A stretch of 64,000 nucleotides of DNA from Acanthosepion pharaonis (GCA_903632075.3 CAHIKZ030004282.1:2051001-2115000); one strand, 5' to 3'; counted from the first letter of the stretch, positions 1 to 11,263 are shown. Notes: generated from the letters alone by a model not told the origin. Numbers and translations: made by a program.

Positions 1-480
1 TGAGGCAATGTGTTTGGATACGAGCGAAGGATAACGTTTGTCCCTAGACTTGGACAGTTTAAGATTGTATTGACCGGGGAAACATCCTCTTGGAGATCGG
101 TTCCACAGGGCAGTGGTTCGCAGGAAGAAGCTGTTCGAGTGGAACTTACTTCTCACCAGTTGAATACGTGGGGGAGATGTGGGTGGTTTGCTACAATGTA
201 AGTGTCATGGCGGTTTCTTGCTGTAAAAGTTTGAACTGGTGAAACCAAGGAATGTAGTTCGTATGAGCACTTTACGTGAATGTAAGGATAAAGCAGCGAG
301 AAGCTTGCCCCATCCCGCCTGTGAGAGAAAGGTTGAATGGTGGGTAATAATTTCTCACCCAGAATGGCTCGGAGAAGCCTTTGGATTCTATCAAGGCTGG
401 GGAGTTAGGTCTGAGCAGCTCTTTCCCAAATATGACAGCAGTAATCCATGTCTGGCCTGATCTGTCTTTTGTAAAATAGA
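1..480 (-). pseudogene. CR1/L2/Jockey-like LINE, C-terminal RT fragment, truncated by window edge
   Basis: The minus strand, read across several frames, gives the typical end of a non-LTR retrotransposon RT. In order these are YK-QIRPDMDYCCHIW, a leucine-rich LPSLDRIQRLLRAI stretch, FSHRRDGASFSLLYPYIHVKCSYELHSL, and after about position 180 FHSNSFFLRTTALWNR. These match the known CR1/L2/Jockey-type C-terminal pattern of thumb, SHRR box and R-T--LWN-LP. Frameshifts and stops break it, so it is a dead copy. The open frames on the opposite strand (10-201 and 239-460) are antisense shadows. The same family recurs at 6.0, 8.9, 19.9 and 62.6 kb. Family naming is from motif memory; the LINE identity itself is firm. 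Confidence 0.8.
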
Positions 481-1300
481 GGAGAGTAAGAGGCGTCGGT
501 TACTTATAGCGGTACAGGAAGCCGGCCATTTGACTTGCATCTTTAGCAAATGGAATTACATATTGGACGAGTGTATAAAGGGAAAGAAAGGTCAAATAAA
601 AGCAAAGTGAGACTGGAAAACTTGAATCTACGAAGTGAAGTTCATATTTCAGATTCGCTCTGATAAACTTGAAACGCTAAAGTTCAAATTCCGAGTTATT
701 CCTTGCTTCGCGATGCGTTTAACTTAGTACAACCAAGTGAATGATAGAAAAGAGTTAAGCCATTTGCTGTAAAAATATCTTAAAAGACTTCGACATTATC
801 TAGGTTATGGAGAAAAAAGCATTAGAGATTAAAACTTTTTTTTTTTTTTATGGCGGATCTTCTAAATGATTAACATTTTGGTTTTAATATCACTTTCATC
901 TTTGAAAAAATTGCTAAGAATTCTTTCTTTCTATTTTTTTGATAAAGTACAGACGAAAGAGTGTTAGTTAACGAGTTGTGTAACACGAATGAAAGACGAA
1001 GTAGAAGAGAGAGAACATTATGAGGATAAGGCGGATAGACAACAATTGACCCTTGACTTGAACATGTTAAAACTAAGGTTGAATACAATCAATTTTAAAA
1101 AATGAAGTTAAAATGTAATCGATTTTAAAATTCATCCGATTTATTCTAGAAACTGAAAAGTCTGAAGAAATCGATATTTTAAAAATTTGGTTTTAAAATT
1201 AGTTCGCCATGTTCTCACCAGGCATATTTCGAATCAGCTCAATGATTAAACATGGCTTTGTTTGAGTGAAGTCTGAAGATCTGGGTAAAGGTCATCGTTC
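481..1300. other. No recognisable gene
   Basis: AT-rich sequence with a poly(T) run at about 838-849. The short reading frame at 870-1088 on the minus strand has no recognisable motif and looks like chance. Nothing else can be supported. Confidence 0.5.
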
Positions 1301-1304
1301 TTTC

Positions 1305-1535
1305 ATCATTATAGACTGGTGCTACTGAATCAAAAACAAAGAAATGTACCAAATACGAGAAAGCACATCACTTTAGTATTACCAACAGCGACAACAATTA
1401 AAATGGAGAGCACATGTAGTTCGAAGAGAAAATAATGATATAATCAAGACGCTGACTTTCAACACCACTTCAAATAAGATGTTTAGAAGGAAACCTCCAT
1501 CAATATTAGAAAGAACGATAATAGTAAGAGAACAT
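1305..1535 (+). pseudogene. LINE C-terminal fragment, copy 1
   Basis: The plus strand reads approximately LKWRAHVVRRENNDIIKTL, then TFNTTSNKMFRRKPPSILER, across minor frame changes. This is the same peptide that is repeated at 2.1-2.9 kb, 3.3-3.44 kb and 9.18-9.3 kb. The pattern (KW-AH--RR-ND-I-K-LTF ... GR--PSILER) is typical of the poorly conserved region after a LINE reverse transcriptase. No start codon or catalytic motif is present, so it is a non-functional fragment. Confidence 0.55.
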
Positions 1536-1654
1536 GGGAAAGTTATTTATCTGAGAACACGAAAGAGACAAAAGATTTTAAGAGAAAGCTTTCAAACGAC
1601 AGCGAGGATAACTGTTCGATGAATGAATGTCTAAAGTTTCCTGAAAAGAAAATT

Positions 1655-2245
1655 AACAAAGCGATAAGAGTTACAAAAGAGCAGATTGCTATAAAAGCAA
1701 AACATCAACCTAAAAACTAGATACATATTCTTAAACAGAATCACCAAAAGAATAACTTTAAAAGAACAACTTAACATAATCCGAACCAGAAAGAGGCAGA
1801 TGAAAATTATTCGACACAAAATGGAGAGAATTTGCAACTGGCAAGTATATATAGAAGACACAATGGATACAGCAAGTTCGAGATTTTCATATGGATGACC
1901 AAACTGGTTCAGAAATATCGAAACTCTCAATTGTATCCAACCGCTTCCTAAAATAAATTGTTAAAAAAAAAAAAAGACTATGAGCGAGTGAAAGGGTTTT
2001 GGCAAAGATAATATTGCATTGAAGATGGATTGGCGTTACATAATCACAAAGATCTGTATCAATTTACAGAAAGCGCATCATTTAAGGACTACCAAGAGAA
2101 GCGACAACTAAAATGGATAGCATATATAACAAGAAGATGACGTAAAGAAGACGTTAACATTCCACACCACTTTAAAAAAAAAAGGTTAGGAAGGAAACTC
2201 CCATCAATACTGGAAAGAGCGATAACAGCTACTGGACTTGAGAAG
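1655..2245 (+). repeat. Segmental direct repeat, copy A (LINE-derived)
   Basis: This block recurs about 1.2 kb downstream at 2870-3445. Shared landmarks are the stretch around 1661-1735 (matching 2877-2945) and the stretch around 1865-2030 (matching 3070-3235), including a poly(A) tract near 1963 (3165 in copy B). Its 3' part (2060-2240) again encodes the KDYQ-KRQLKWIAYITRR-like LINE peptide. The copies differ by scattered substitutions and small indels. Confidence 0.75.
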
Positions 2246-2885
2246 AGAAAATAATGACATAATCAAGATGTTGACGTTCCACACTACTTCAAAGAAAAGG
2301 TTAGGAAGGAAACTCCCATCAATACTGGAAAGAGCGATAACAGCTACTGGACTTGAGAAGAGAAAATAATGACATAATCAAGATGTTGACGTTCCACACT
2401 ACTTCAAAGAAATGGTTAGGAAGTTAACTCCCATAAATGCTGGAAAGAGCGATAACAGCTACTGGACTTGAGAAGAGAAAATAATGACATAATCAAGATG
2501 TTGACGTTCCACACTACTTCAAAGAAAAGGTTAGGAAGGAAACTCCCATCAATACTGGAAAGAGCGATAACAGCTACTGGACTTGAGAAGAGAAAATAAT
2601 GACATAATCAAGATGTTGACGTTCCACACTACTTCAAAGAAAAGGTTAGGAAGGAAACTCCCATAAATGCTGGAAAGAGCGATAAAATGACTTGAGAAGA
2701 GAAAAAATGACATAATCAAGATGTTGACGTTAACAAAGAAAAGGTTAGGAAGAAACTCCCATCAATACTGGACTTGAGAAGAGAAAATAATGACATAATC
2801 AAGATGTTGACGTTCCACACTACTTCAAAGAAAAGGTTAGGATGGAAACTCCCATCAATACTGGAAAGAGCGATAACAGTTACAA
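2135..2885 (+). repeat. 115-bp tandem repeat, ~6 copies, derived from a LINE C-terminus
   Basis: Unit starts at 2241, 2356 and 2471 are exactly 115 bp apart, then 2586 and later shortened copies near 2695 and 2777. Each unit encodes the same LINE peptide (DIIKMLTFHTTSKKRLGRKL then PSILERAI-ATGL). Because 115 is not a multiple of 3, the phase shifts with each copy, so it is not a repeat protein. Several units are nearly identical, which suggests recent amplification. The last copies carry internal deletions. Confidence 0.85.
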
Positions 2886-3445
2886 AACAGCAGATTGCTA
2901 TAAAAGCAAAACATCAACCTAAAAACTAGATTCATATTCTTAAATAGAATCATATTTTTTTATAAATAAAAATTCATAATCGGAATCAGAAAGAAACAGA
3001 TGAAAATTTATTGGACACAAAATATGAGGAAATTGCCACTGACAGGACGACATGTCGAAGACAAAATAAATAGAGCAAGTTCGAGATTTTCATATGGATG
3101 ACCAAACTGGTTTAGAAATATCGAAACTCTCAATTGTATCCAATCGCTTCCTAAGACCAATTGTTAAAAAAAAATGACTATGAGCGAGTGAAACCTGAGG
3201 GTTTTGGCAAAGATCATATTGCTTTGAAGATGGATTGGAGCTACATAATCACAAAGAAAAATCTGTAACAATTTACAGAAAGCTCATCACTTAAGGACTA
3301 CCAACAGAAGCGACAACTAAAATGAATAGCATATATAACAAGAAGATGACTTAAAGAAGATCGCACACCACTTTAAAGAAAAGGTGAGGAAGGAAATTCC
3401 CCCCTCAATACTAGAAAGAGCGATAACAGCTACTGGAATTTAGAA
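2870..3445 (+). repeat. Segmental direct repeat, copy B (LINE-derived)
   Basis: Second copy of the block at 1655-2245, lying immediately after the 115-bp tandem array. The array is therefore sandwiched between two copies of the same LINE-derived segment, as expected when unequal exchange or replication slippage expands one part of a duplicated LINE 3' end. Confidence 0.75.
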
Positions 3446-4260
3446 GCCTGCTTTCCTAAAGTAGTACTGGTTGCTAGGTCAATGAATTCCAAATGTTTCT
3501 TTGTAGGGAAACGGCTAATATTAATATTAACATTACCTAACGATCATGTTCTAACAAATGGCCGAAGAAATACTAGAAAGAATAGAAAAAAATACTAAAA
3601 TAGATTAGGGCTACAAAGATAAGGAAGTTGTGGAGAGCGATGAGCGCCTACTTTATGAAGGGACACAGTATATAAAGAAAGAATATTTCTGATTAAGAAA
3701 ATAGTTTTATTCTTCAGAGTAATGTTTGTTGTAAGTTACTGGAAGCTTTATTTTAAATGTTCTGCGAATTGCCGTATCATATTGTGATAACGTGTTGCTC
3801 CCCACCCCCCTATTCCAGCCGGGAATATTATGAAATAAATATTAGATTCTTAGAATGGTACTGAAACTCCATCCGTGTTGCGTAACTGGCCCAGTTTAAT
3901 CGCCATGTATTTATTTCAAAGTTATGGCATTCCGATATTAGCGATAAAATATGGATCTAATATGCTATCAATACACTAATTTTGCAGCTTCCATATTGTC
4001 TGATACATTCATCGAATAGTGTTAATATTTGTGGCTGTCGTCCCAAGGTAAAGACCCGTTTATTACGACGAATATGTTGATTTGAAAAGATGCCAATATC
4101 CACAAAATTGGATTCACTGGACAGTGAGTGTCGAGAAAGCAGAAACTGTGCCAAAGAAAATAATTTGTCAAACGTTCTTCACAGGAAAGTAATATGGCGT
4201 TTTTCTCAAGTTGAATAAATCTAGGCAAAACTTTGTGCTTCTCCACTTCATTCTCCTTGT
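3446..4260. other. No recognisable gene
   Basis: AT-rich unique-looking sequence. Two overlapping short minus-strand frames (3957-4246) have no recognisable domain. Nothing further can be supported. Confidence 0.45.
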
Positions 4261-4309
4261 AGAATTTGTATTCTTTACCTTCTTTTTGCTAGACAGCCAA
4301 ATTCATATC

Positions 4310-5100
4310 CTTCAAGTTTTTTTTTCTTCTTTTACGCGATTCCAGCTATAGTCTTCTTTTCCTTTTTTTTTTACATCAATCATCGTACAATTCTTTTCGT
4401 CTTCTTCCTCCTTCTTCAATCATGACATCATGATATTTTCCCTTCATTATCTTCTGTATTCTTAATCTTTTTATCTTCTTCGGTTTTTCCTTTTTTTTTT
4501 GTTGCTTTATGTCTTCTTCTTCTTCTTCTTCTTCTTCTTCTTCTTCTACTACTACTACTACTACTTCTTCTTCTTCTTCTTCATTGTCTCCTTCTTTGTC
4601 GATTTTTTTCTTCTTCTTCGTCTTCTTCGTCGTCGTCTTCTTCTTTGTTGTCTTCTTCGTCGTGTTTCTTCTTCTTTTTCTTCTTCTTCGTCTTCATCTT
4701 CTTCTTTTTCTACTTCTGTTACGATGTCTTCCTTCATTATATTTTGTATTCTTTATTTTTTATCTCATTCTTTTTTTTTCTTTTTCCTTCATCCTTGTTT
4801 CTTCATATTCTTCGTTCTCGATATTTCCTTCGTTAAATTCTTCTATATTTTCATCCTTTATCTTCTTCAATTTTGTTTTTGCTTTATGCATGTTTCTTCT
4901 TCTTCTTCTTCTTCTTCTTCTTCTTCTTCTACTACTACTACTACTACTACTACTACTCCGCCTACTACTACTACTACATTTTACATTCATTATGTTAGGT
5001 ATTTTTTTATCTTTTTATCTCTTTCATTTTTACTTTTTTTTCTTCTTCTTCTCCAACTTCTTCTTCTTCTTCTTCTTCTTCTATTTCTTCTTCTTAATTG
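4310..5100 (+). repeat. Polypyrimidine tract with (CTT)n and (CTA)n microsatellites
   Basis: About 800 bp of nearly pure pyrimidine on the plus strand. It holds perfect trinucleotide runs: (CTT)n at about 4512-4546, (CTA)n at 4547-4565, (CTT)n again, then (CTT)n at 4896-4930 switching to (CTA)n at 4931-4977. The long frames here encode only serine, phenylalanine, leucine or threonine homopolymers and are artefacts. Such tracts can form triplex (H-DNA), which is general knowledge and not shown here. Confidence 0.9.
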
Positions 5101-6015
5101 TCTTTTCTTTTCAAAGTCTTCATCCTTTTTTCTCTTTTCCCAACACTTTTTTATTTGCTATCAAACAATCTTTTTTTCCCGGTAGCAAATAACTCGAGAA
5201 TTACGTTCATCTTTTTCTTGTTATCTCACTGTCATCAGCGGCAATTATATCCATTCCCATTCGGCTCGATACCAATCGCCCCAGAAATCTATCGAATTTA
5301 GGGCGCAGAGTAGGGCCTATTAAAAGCAGCATTATTAGCTATCCACGGTCTTTTTTTCTGCCATTTTTCTTGTCAACCGAAACATGCCTCGTTATAAAAA
5401 ATAACGTCGCGGAGTTTGCCAAGTGCAGCATTTTCTTTCAGTTCGCAGAATTAATAACGATACAATATGCATCTAAATTATTGAAAAATAAAATATTCCA
5501 CTGTTTTTATTCAAAAAGGGAACAAATATATACTCCATGAAGAATGAATATTCATAATGGTTGTGTACAATTATAGGATGAAAAAAATTCAATATTAAAA
5601 TTCGTTATCGCTGCGGAAAACAAAATTGCCGAGTCTCAGATCTTTACATAGACTTTTTAATTTTTTTTTCTTAATGTTCATTCCATATGTTGTAGAGTAG
5701 TTTTCACAGTGGAGGCTTGTATTTCGCTAAGTCGGTGCTAAAAGGGTCCGACGTACAAAACGTTAGGAACTTGAAATAAGATTTAATGACGCAGCAATCT
5801 AGTTGTGATGGTTGATACTTCAATGTCCGACACCGACTGACTCACTCAACTCCACTGAGCTCAACTGGCGACCGCTACTACTACTACTACTTATTATGTG
5901 TGGGAGAGTCTATTAATAATAGAATAGGTACGTTCAGGTATAACACTATACAAGACTCAAACACCACTTAAGATAGATGTTTACTGAAGGTATTGTTTTA
6001 TACATAAGAGCAATT
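5101..6015. other. No recognisable gene
   Basis: Mixed-composition sequence without recognisable coding motifs. A short (CTA)n run occurs at about 5876-5891. No structured RNA or transposon end was identified. Confidence 0.4.
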
Positions 6016-6019
6016 TATG

Positions 6020-6385
6020 CAGGTACATATCAAATACAACGGCTAGCGCTAGACTCGAAGGGATTAAATATGTAGTGCTCGGGAAAGCCCTGAAGTAACG
6101 TTATTGGGAGGAAGCTAACTAAGTTAAATTTCTTTACTAAATGAATACGAAAGGAATTATTGTAGTTCGGCTTAATGAACGCGGTGTGGCATATTTCAGC
6201 TGGGATGGTTAGAGTTACGGGAACTAAGAAATGTACCACTTTTGAATATTTTCCATAGAAATAACGATAGAGTAGCGAGAGGCTTGCAACATTTCGACTG
6301 TGGAAAAGAGGTTGTAGGGTGGAAAACCATTCATCATCCACAACGCTGAATAGACTTTTGGACTCTGTCAAGAAGACTTGAAAGT
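6020..6385 (-). pseudogene. CR1/L2/Jockey-like LINE, RT C-terminal fragment
   Basis: The minus strand holds one open frame of 113 codons containing FSTLQPLFHSRNVASLSLLY, then RYFYGKYSKVVHFLVPVTL, and ending in LLQGFPEHYIFNPFESSASR. This is the SHRR/YRYFHGKCS box and the LP--FP--YN---FK-RV tail of the LINE family seen at 1-480 and 19.9 kb. The middle part is diverged and only the last ~110 residues survive. It is an old fragment with no RT catalytic motif. Confidence 0.7.
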
Positions 6386-7310
6386 GAAGAGTGGAAAGTA
6401 CTCCAGTTTCCTAATGATCTGGCTCTTGTAATGTTAGACTAGATCAGATAGAGCCAGGTCCTTTACTGAAACGTTGCAGGGTCCCGGTCATTTGTCCAGC
6501 ATCTTCGTCTATGGATTTAGTTGAGATATGGGGTGAGCTTAAGTTCCAAAAGCCGTTCTAGGCAAGCGGTCTTGAGAATAAACCTAATCATTGCGAGAGA
6601 TAGAAATTCAGGCTATTCTCGTGGATGATTAAACGTTACTAGTTGACCGTTTGAGGTTTCTTAATATGACCAGCCAGTTTTTCTCCCATTGAAATGTTAG
6701 AGCTAGCTCAGTGGGGGAATCAACTGCCAGGACCCACGGGAAAGGCATGTATTCATATTTTCTCCCTGCTCAAGCTAAATAGCAGAGTTGACGGAAAATT
6801 TAGCCATGGTTGGCAGCTAGTCTATGAGGTCAACTTTGAATTTGAAGCTGTGGAGAAAGCAACACTAAATGGCTTCACTATATTTCTCATTATGTCACGG
6901 AAATTTAAAGAAATTAAAGAAAAACAAATTGTGAAGATTCACGACTTATGTTTCTCAAGGAATAACAATTGACGATAAAATTTCTCATAAAGTATTAGTA
7001 TTTTCATTGAAATACACTGTCGTAAAAAATTTTCATTAAAATACACTGTCGTAAAATACACTGTCGTGTAAAGGTATGGGGCCAAAACATAAAATGATTA
7101 TACAGCTTTATTTTAACAAGGAATTAAAATTGTTTAGCGGCACTCATTTAATAGTCATGAGTTGAACTTAATGGTTTGGTTCAGTTTACGGCTTATCAAC
7201 CTCAATGGGTTCTTTAATGCCGACAAAATATTTATTAATTCTCTATTTTCAAAAATGTATAATAATTTTTCCCAAAAAGTATTGCTGATATTAAAACCTA
7301 TTTTTACACT
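6386..7310. other. No recognisable gene; small 31-bp direct repeat at 7001-7069
   Basis: Mostly unique AT-rich sequence. At 7001-7069 the phrase containing AAATACACTGTCGTAAA recurs two to three times in a row. The frames at 6694-6972 and 7162-7368 have no recognisable domain. Confidence 0.4.
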
Positions 7311-7314
7311 TCCA

Positions 7315-7548
7315 TCGTGTTTTAACCCCTTTGTGGGGGTAACTATTTACCCATATCTGAGAACCTAACAGATGACACAACCCCGGGTCAAGGGGGGTGC
7401 TTAGGAATACTAGCAATTAAGAGGTCGTTCTAGGCTTCTCAAAACCTCCTGATCAGAGGCCTTGCTGTTGGATATAGTTTATCGTCTTACCCAGAACGCG
7501 GATATAAATTATCGTCATATCCAGGACGGGTGGACAGTAAGGATTGGA
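7315..7548 (-). repeat. Dispersed repeat of unknown class, copy 1
   Basis: The reverse complement matches 14385-14610 over about 220 bp. Shared landmarks are GATGACGATAA--TA-ATCC, AGCAAGGCCTCTG-TCAG, GGTTTTGAG, ACCTCTTAATTG, and TGACCCGG, followed by TGTTAGG. A third partial copy is near 16345-16440. It has no coding signal. I cannot place it in a named family. Confidence 0.65.
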
Positions 7549-8640
7549 AACTAAGTTGTTGCATTAGAGGCCGTGTAACAGACAATGCACCGTTTTAAGC
7601 AGCTTGAAATTGAAAGGTCATGCAAAATTATTGAACCAATGAAAGATCTCAGCTGATAAAGTCATGATAATATGCAAATTTTTAAAGTAGGAATTGTTCC
7701 ATTTTATTAATATGGATGTTGGGTGCCTTCGCCTGTCATTATAGTTTAACATAAACTTTTTTTTTTTTCTAAACGAAAACCATGCATGACATTTTTGCTT
7801 AAAGAGATGAAGATTGTGACGCTGTGAAGGGGAAGATAACTCAACGGGAAATAACAAGGCAGCTAGGAAATTTTTATGATTAAACCAACCGAAAAAAAAA
7901 AGTTTGCTGCTACTGGAATTGTTTTAAGTGCAATGAAAAACCGGAAAACCACAAAGTCAAACGAAAGATGAAAGAAATATTAGTCAATCATTAATAAAGG
8001 AGTTGGAATTTGCTCCGGGGGGGGGGGCAAATATTTTTGCAAAGTCTTTCTTCAGCCTCACAATGCTTAAGATGCTCCATCATTCATTCTACAGCATGAA
8101 TGAAAATACAGTAACTTGTTTTCTGGACCTTAAAATTCATGATTAATTATTGTAATTATACTGGGAAAATCATATATTAATCACTCTCGATGTTGGCGTA
8201 AAATTAACAAAATTAATTACCGTATATACAGGCGTAACATGCGTCCTTTGAAGATCTAACTCTGAAGCTAATTTGACTACAGTAAATGGATATATAGTTT
8301 GATCAACGGCGTAGCCCAGGCCAGCAGTACGTATGGTAGGTTTATATCCCGTGGATGATGCGACCCACTTAAATTTAGTTTCAAAATTAGGTCTTCGTAA
8401 GTCTTATGATACGCGAGTACATACGGTAATTTTCATGGTAGCCTAAAACTGTCGCTTGCAAGTAAATTCTTTTACAAAAATATTTTTAATATATATATAT
8501 ATATTTAAAAAAATAGTGACCCTCTACATGATGATTTCCTAAGCGTAGCTTAGATGTGGCACAAAGCTGAACGTAGGCAACATTCAGTGAGGGTTAAACA
8601 CTGAACATTTGGTATAAGCTGTTGTCATTATTTGCATTAG
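7549..8640. other. No recognisable gene
   Basis: AT-rich sequence with a poly(A/T) run near 7760, a G-run at 8019-8027 and a short (TA)n at about 8491-8505. The frame at 7618-7857 on the minus strand has no recognised motif. Confidence 0.4.
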
Positions 8641-8669
8641 TTACATCCAGTCTAATATACTGGTTTTGT

Positions 8670-8745
8670 GTGCACTATCCGGCGTAGGGATTGAACTCAC
8701 AATTACTACACGAAACAAGCATTTCAATCCACTACGTTGATCATA
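8670..8745 (-). repeat. tRNA-like SINE remnant
   Basis: The minus strand reads GTAGTGGATTGAAATGC followed about 30 nt later by GAGTTCAATCCC. These resemble Pol III A and B boxes (TRGYNNANNNG and GGTTCRANNCC). No full cloverleaf or tail is evident, so I read it as an old SINE head rather than a tRNA gene. Confidence 0.4.
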
Positions 8746-8939
8746 TATTCAGAGAAGAAGGTTGTCCTCAAACCATGGAGAATGTAATAAAAAAGAATAC
8801 TAGAGAATGAATCCTGGAGGGTCTGATGGCTGAGAGCCCCAGTTACACGTCTCAAGCGATAATCACAATTTGAATCATTATGTATTTAAGTCCACGACTT
8901 GGTAGTTAATTAGGTCTCACACCTTTACTGTTTGAATAG

Positions 8940-9150
8940 ATAGGTGTAACCGTAAATTCTTTTTTAACAGTTTCCACTGTGGTGTTCTATTCCAGTTTAT
9001 GGCTTTAAATGAAACGTAAATCGCTCTATTCTGTCTTCCTTTTCTTTCATTGTCCTTTCTACTCACAAGCGTCTTTTCATTTTATTTCAATCCCAGTAAC
9101 CCTTTGTCTACTAGTGGTATTATCGCCCTACCTGGGGTGGAAAAAGATTA
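8940..9150 (+). pseudogene. CR1/L2-like LINE 3' end
   Basis: A degraded S---STLW-SIPVYGF peptide is followed by a 3' tail reading CTAGTGGTATTATCGCCCTA, then CCTGGGGTGG and an A-rich end. The same tail (CCTAGTGGCTCCCCGCCTTG) ends the better preserved copies at 20.55 kb and 62.8 kb. The shared end identifies it as the 3' terminus of the same LINE family. Confidence 0.6.
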
Positions 9151-9159
9151 CAACAACAA

Positions 9160-9315
9160 TAATAACTAAAATAGATAGCATATGTAATTCGAATAGAGCA
9201 TAATGTCATAATAAAGATGTTGACTTCCACACCACATCGAGCAAAAGGTTAGGAGGGAAATCATAATGAATAGTGGAAAGAGAGATAGACAGTTATTGGA
9301 CTTGAGAGACCTGTT
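9160..9315 (+). pseudogene. LINE C-terminal fragment, copy of the 2-kb family
   Basis: The DNA matches the 115-bp unit at 2.1-2.9 kb, including KMLT-HTTS-KRLGG and ESGK--R-LLDL across frames, and starts directly after the A-rich end of the previous LINE tail. It is a fragment only. Confidence 0.5.
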
Positions 9316-9639
9316 CTGCTCGGTTAATTAATGTTTTCTTACAAGGAAATGGGTAACATTACGTTATACATATATATATATACTAGCAGACTTCTCCCTC
9401 TTGCTTATCGCTTCGCAAAGTAAGATATATTCACTACTTGAAATCTTTGAAACAAAAATTTTAAATGAAAATTTCATTCATAAATTGGCTTGTTATAGTT
9501 AAGGTAAGTTTTACAAATAGATGTCAACTTGTTGAAGGCCAAGTAAAATGCAAATTTCAAACACTTTTCTTCACTATATAAGAGATTATTCCGAAACAGA
9601 ACTATTTTTTATAAGAGATGGTTTGAATTCAGAGTTTTC

Positions 9640-9845
9640 CTTCTCCTAGACCAGTTGTCGTCCAAGGCTATAGAACCCAGTCTGTCCTGCTATTTACCCA
9701 TAGCTGGAGGGAGAAGAAAGAGAATTCACACCTTTCCCAAGGGTGTTAGCAAGTAAGCGAATGTAATGGATTCAACTGGAATTCGAACTCGGCTCTCCGA
9801 TTCCTCAATCCAAGCCGCTATCCATTACTCCACCGTGCCTCCTCA
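9640..9845 (-). mobile_element. tRNA-derived SINE, family S1
   Basis: The minus strand starts at about 9845 with a tRNA-like head: GGTGGAGTAATGGATAGCGG, an A-box-like region, and after about 30 nt GAGTTCGAATTCC, a B-box-like region. The body runs through CTTACTTGCTAACACCCTTG, CTCCAGCTATGGGTAAATAG and CTGGGTTCTATAGCCTTGGA. The same body occurs at 18.40-18.53, 18.65-18.97, 23.1-23.37, 27.1-27.3 and 60.84-61.0 kb. It abuts the LINE fragment beginning near 9870. Confidence 0.8.
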
Positions 9846-9869
9846 GAGGGCAACCCAACATGCAAATTA

Positions 9870-10370
9870 CAGATTGGAGATGCCGAAATGAAACAGGTGC
9901 AACACTTTCGATGTGTGGGAAGTGTTTAAACAGAGAACGGAATGTGAGACATTGAAATCCGAAGGTGCATTGCGAAAGCGAAAGATGCCTTCCAAAAGCT
10001 GAGAAACGTATTAAGTAACAGAAAAATATCGTTAAAAACGAAGAAAAGCCTACTGAACTATTATTTAGTATCAGTCTTTCTATACGACTGCGAATGCTGG
10101 ACAATATCCTCACAGATGAAGAAACTTGAAGCAACAGCAATTTGAAATGTGGTTCTACAGAAGCATGCTGAGAATACAGTAGATCAAACATCTGAGCAAT
10201 GCCAAACAATGAAAGAAAAAAGACATTTAAACTCAACATCAGGAGTAGACATAATTAGAAATGATTGTCTGTACAAGATGATAATCACAGAACAGATTGA
10301 AGGTAAGAGGTTCAAATGAAAGCAAAGTACAACCTACCTGGTGGGCCTGAACCAATGGATGATATAGCAG
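9870..10370 (+). pseudogene. Endonuclease-RT LINE, C-terminal fragment
   Basis: Across frameshifts the plus strand reads EMKQVQHFRCVGSV, then IEIRRCIAKAKDAFQKLRNV, LSNRKISLKTKKSLLNYYLV, VFLYDCECWTISSQMKKLEA and finally IEGKRF then TTYLVGLNQWM. This is the highly recognisable C-terminal half of the animal endonuclease-RT LINEs (…LYD-ECWTISSQMKK-LEA-EMW…IEGKR-RG-QR-TYL-SL-EWM). RT palm motifs lie upstream and are absent. In-frame stops show it is dead. The antisense frame 9805-10239 is a shadow. Confidence 0.85.
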
Positions 10371-10523
10371 GATTCTGGGGAGAGGGCTTTCTTTTTGACA
10401 TTAAAATGTCAGAGTCGCTAATATATCATTATTGTTACCGTTTTATATTTTCTTGAAAGCCAGCTGCTCTATTATACAAACCGGTATATGTAATTCTTAA
10501 TATTCAAAATAAGACAAAAAAAA

Positions 10524-10784
10524 AACAGTATTAATTACATTTACTGGCCAGAGAGTTCATGAAATCTTCTAGAAAATATCCGTCCTCCGACAGGAATCGA
10601 ACCTGTATGACATACGGAAACCATCATAGACGTTCTGTTAACCATTCAGTCACAGAGAACTTTCAGGTTGACAAAGAATGGCACGGTTTCCGTATGTGAT
10701 ACAGGTTCGATTCCCATCGGAGAATGCATATTTTCTACGAAATGTCTTGAACATTCAAGCCAGTAAATGTAATTAAGACTGTTT
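10524..10784. mobile_element. Fold-back element with tRNA-like core, copy 1
   Basis: The ends are imperfect inverted repeats: AACAGTATTAATTACATTTA at 10524 against the reverse complement of the sequence ending at 10784. Both arms contain a tRNA-like segment with a GGTTCGATTCC B box (minus strand at about 10597, plus strand at about 10705) and a CATACGGAAACC block. The terminal sequence and the FATTTAC-GGCC-style ends match the palindrome at 57.9-58.2 kb, so the two form one family. Confidence 0.75.
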
Positions 10785-10841
10785 AATTTAAACAGAGAAT
10801 TTACACATATCAGTTTTATCGATAAAAATAACTTATAAACA

Positions 10842-10843
<2 letters not shown>

Positions 10844-10876
<33 letters not shown>

Positions 10877-10974
10877 AACCTAGAGAGCCAGACAAACCTA
10901 CCAAGGTTTCATCTAAGCGGATCGTCAGGAAAGGCCGGCTAATAATACTATTCTAATACTAATAAACAATACCA

Positions 10975-11061
<87 letters not shown>

Positions 11062-11068
11062 TAATATA

Positions 11069-11160
<92 letters not shown>
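10844..11160. repeat. (TA)n microsatellites
   Basis: Long alternating TA runs at about 10844-10873, 10981-11060, 11080-11105 and 11116-11160, separated by short TAATACTAATA linkers. Reading frames through them are repeats of IY and are artefacts. Confidence 0.95.
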
Positions 11161-11162
<2 letters not shown>

Positions 11163-11263
11163 TCGGTTTTTGTCTACGCAAAATAAACGAAAAAAATTGC
11201 TCAGGGTTTGAACCCAGCCCGGTTATTCCATTTTCAGGATGATAACAATTACAGTATCTGTAC

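Noticed and set aside
4499..5192. Two overlapping 227-228-codon frames
   Set aside because: They encode S, F, L and T homopolymers from (CTT)n and (CTA)n repeats only.
9805..10239. 144-codon minus-strand frame
   Set aside because: Antisense shadow of the LINE fragment with the ECWTISSQMKK motif.
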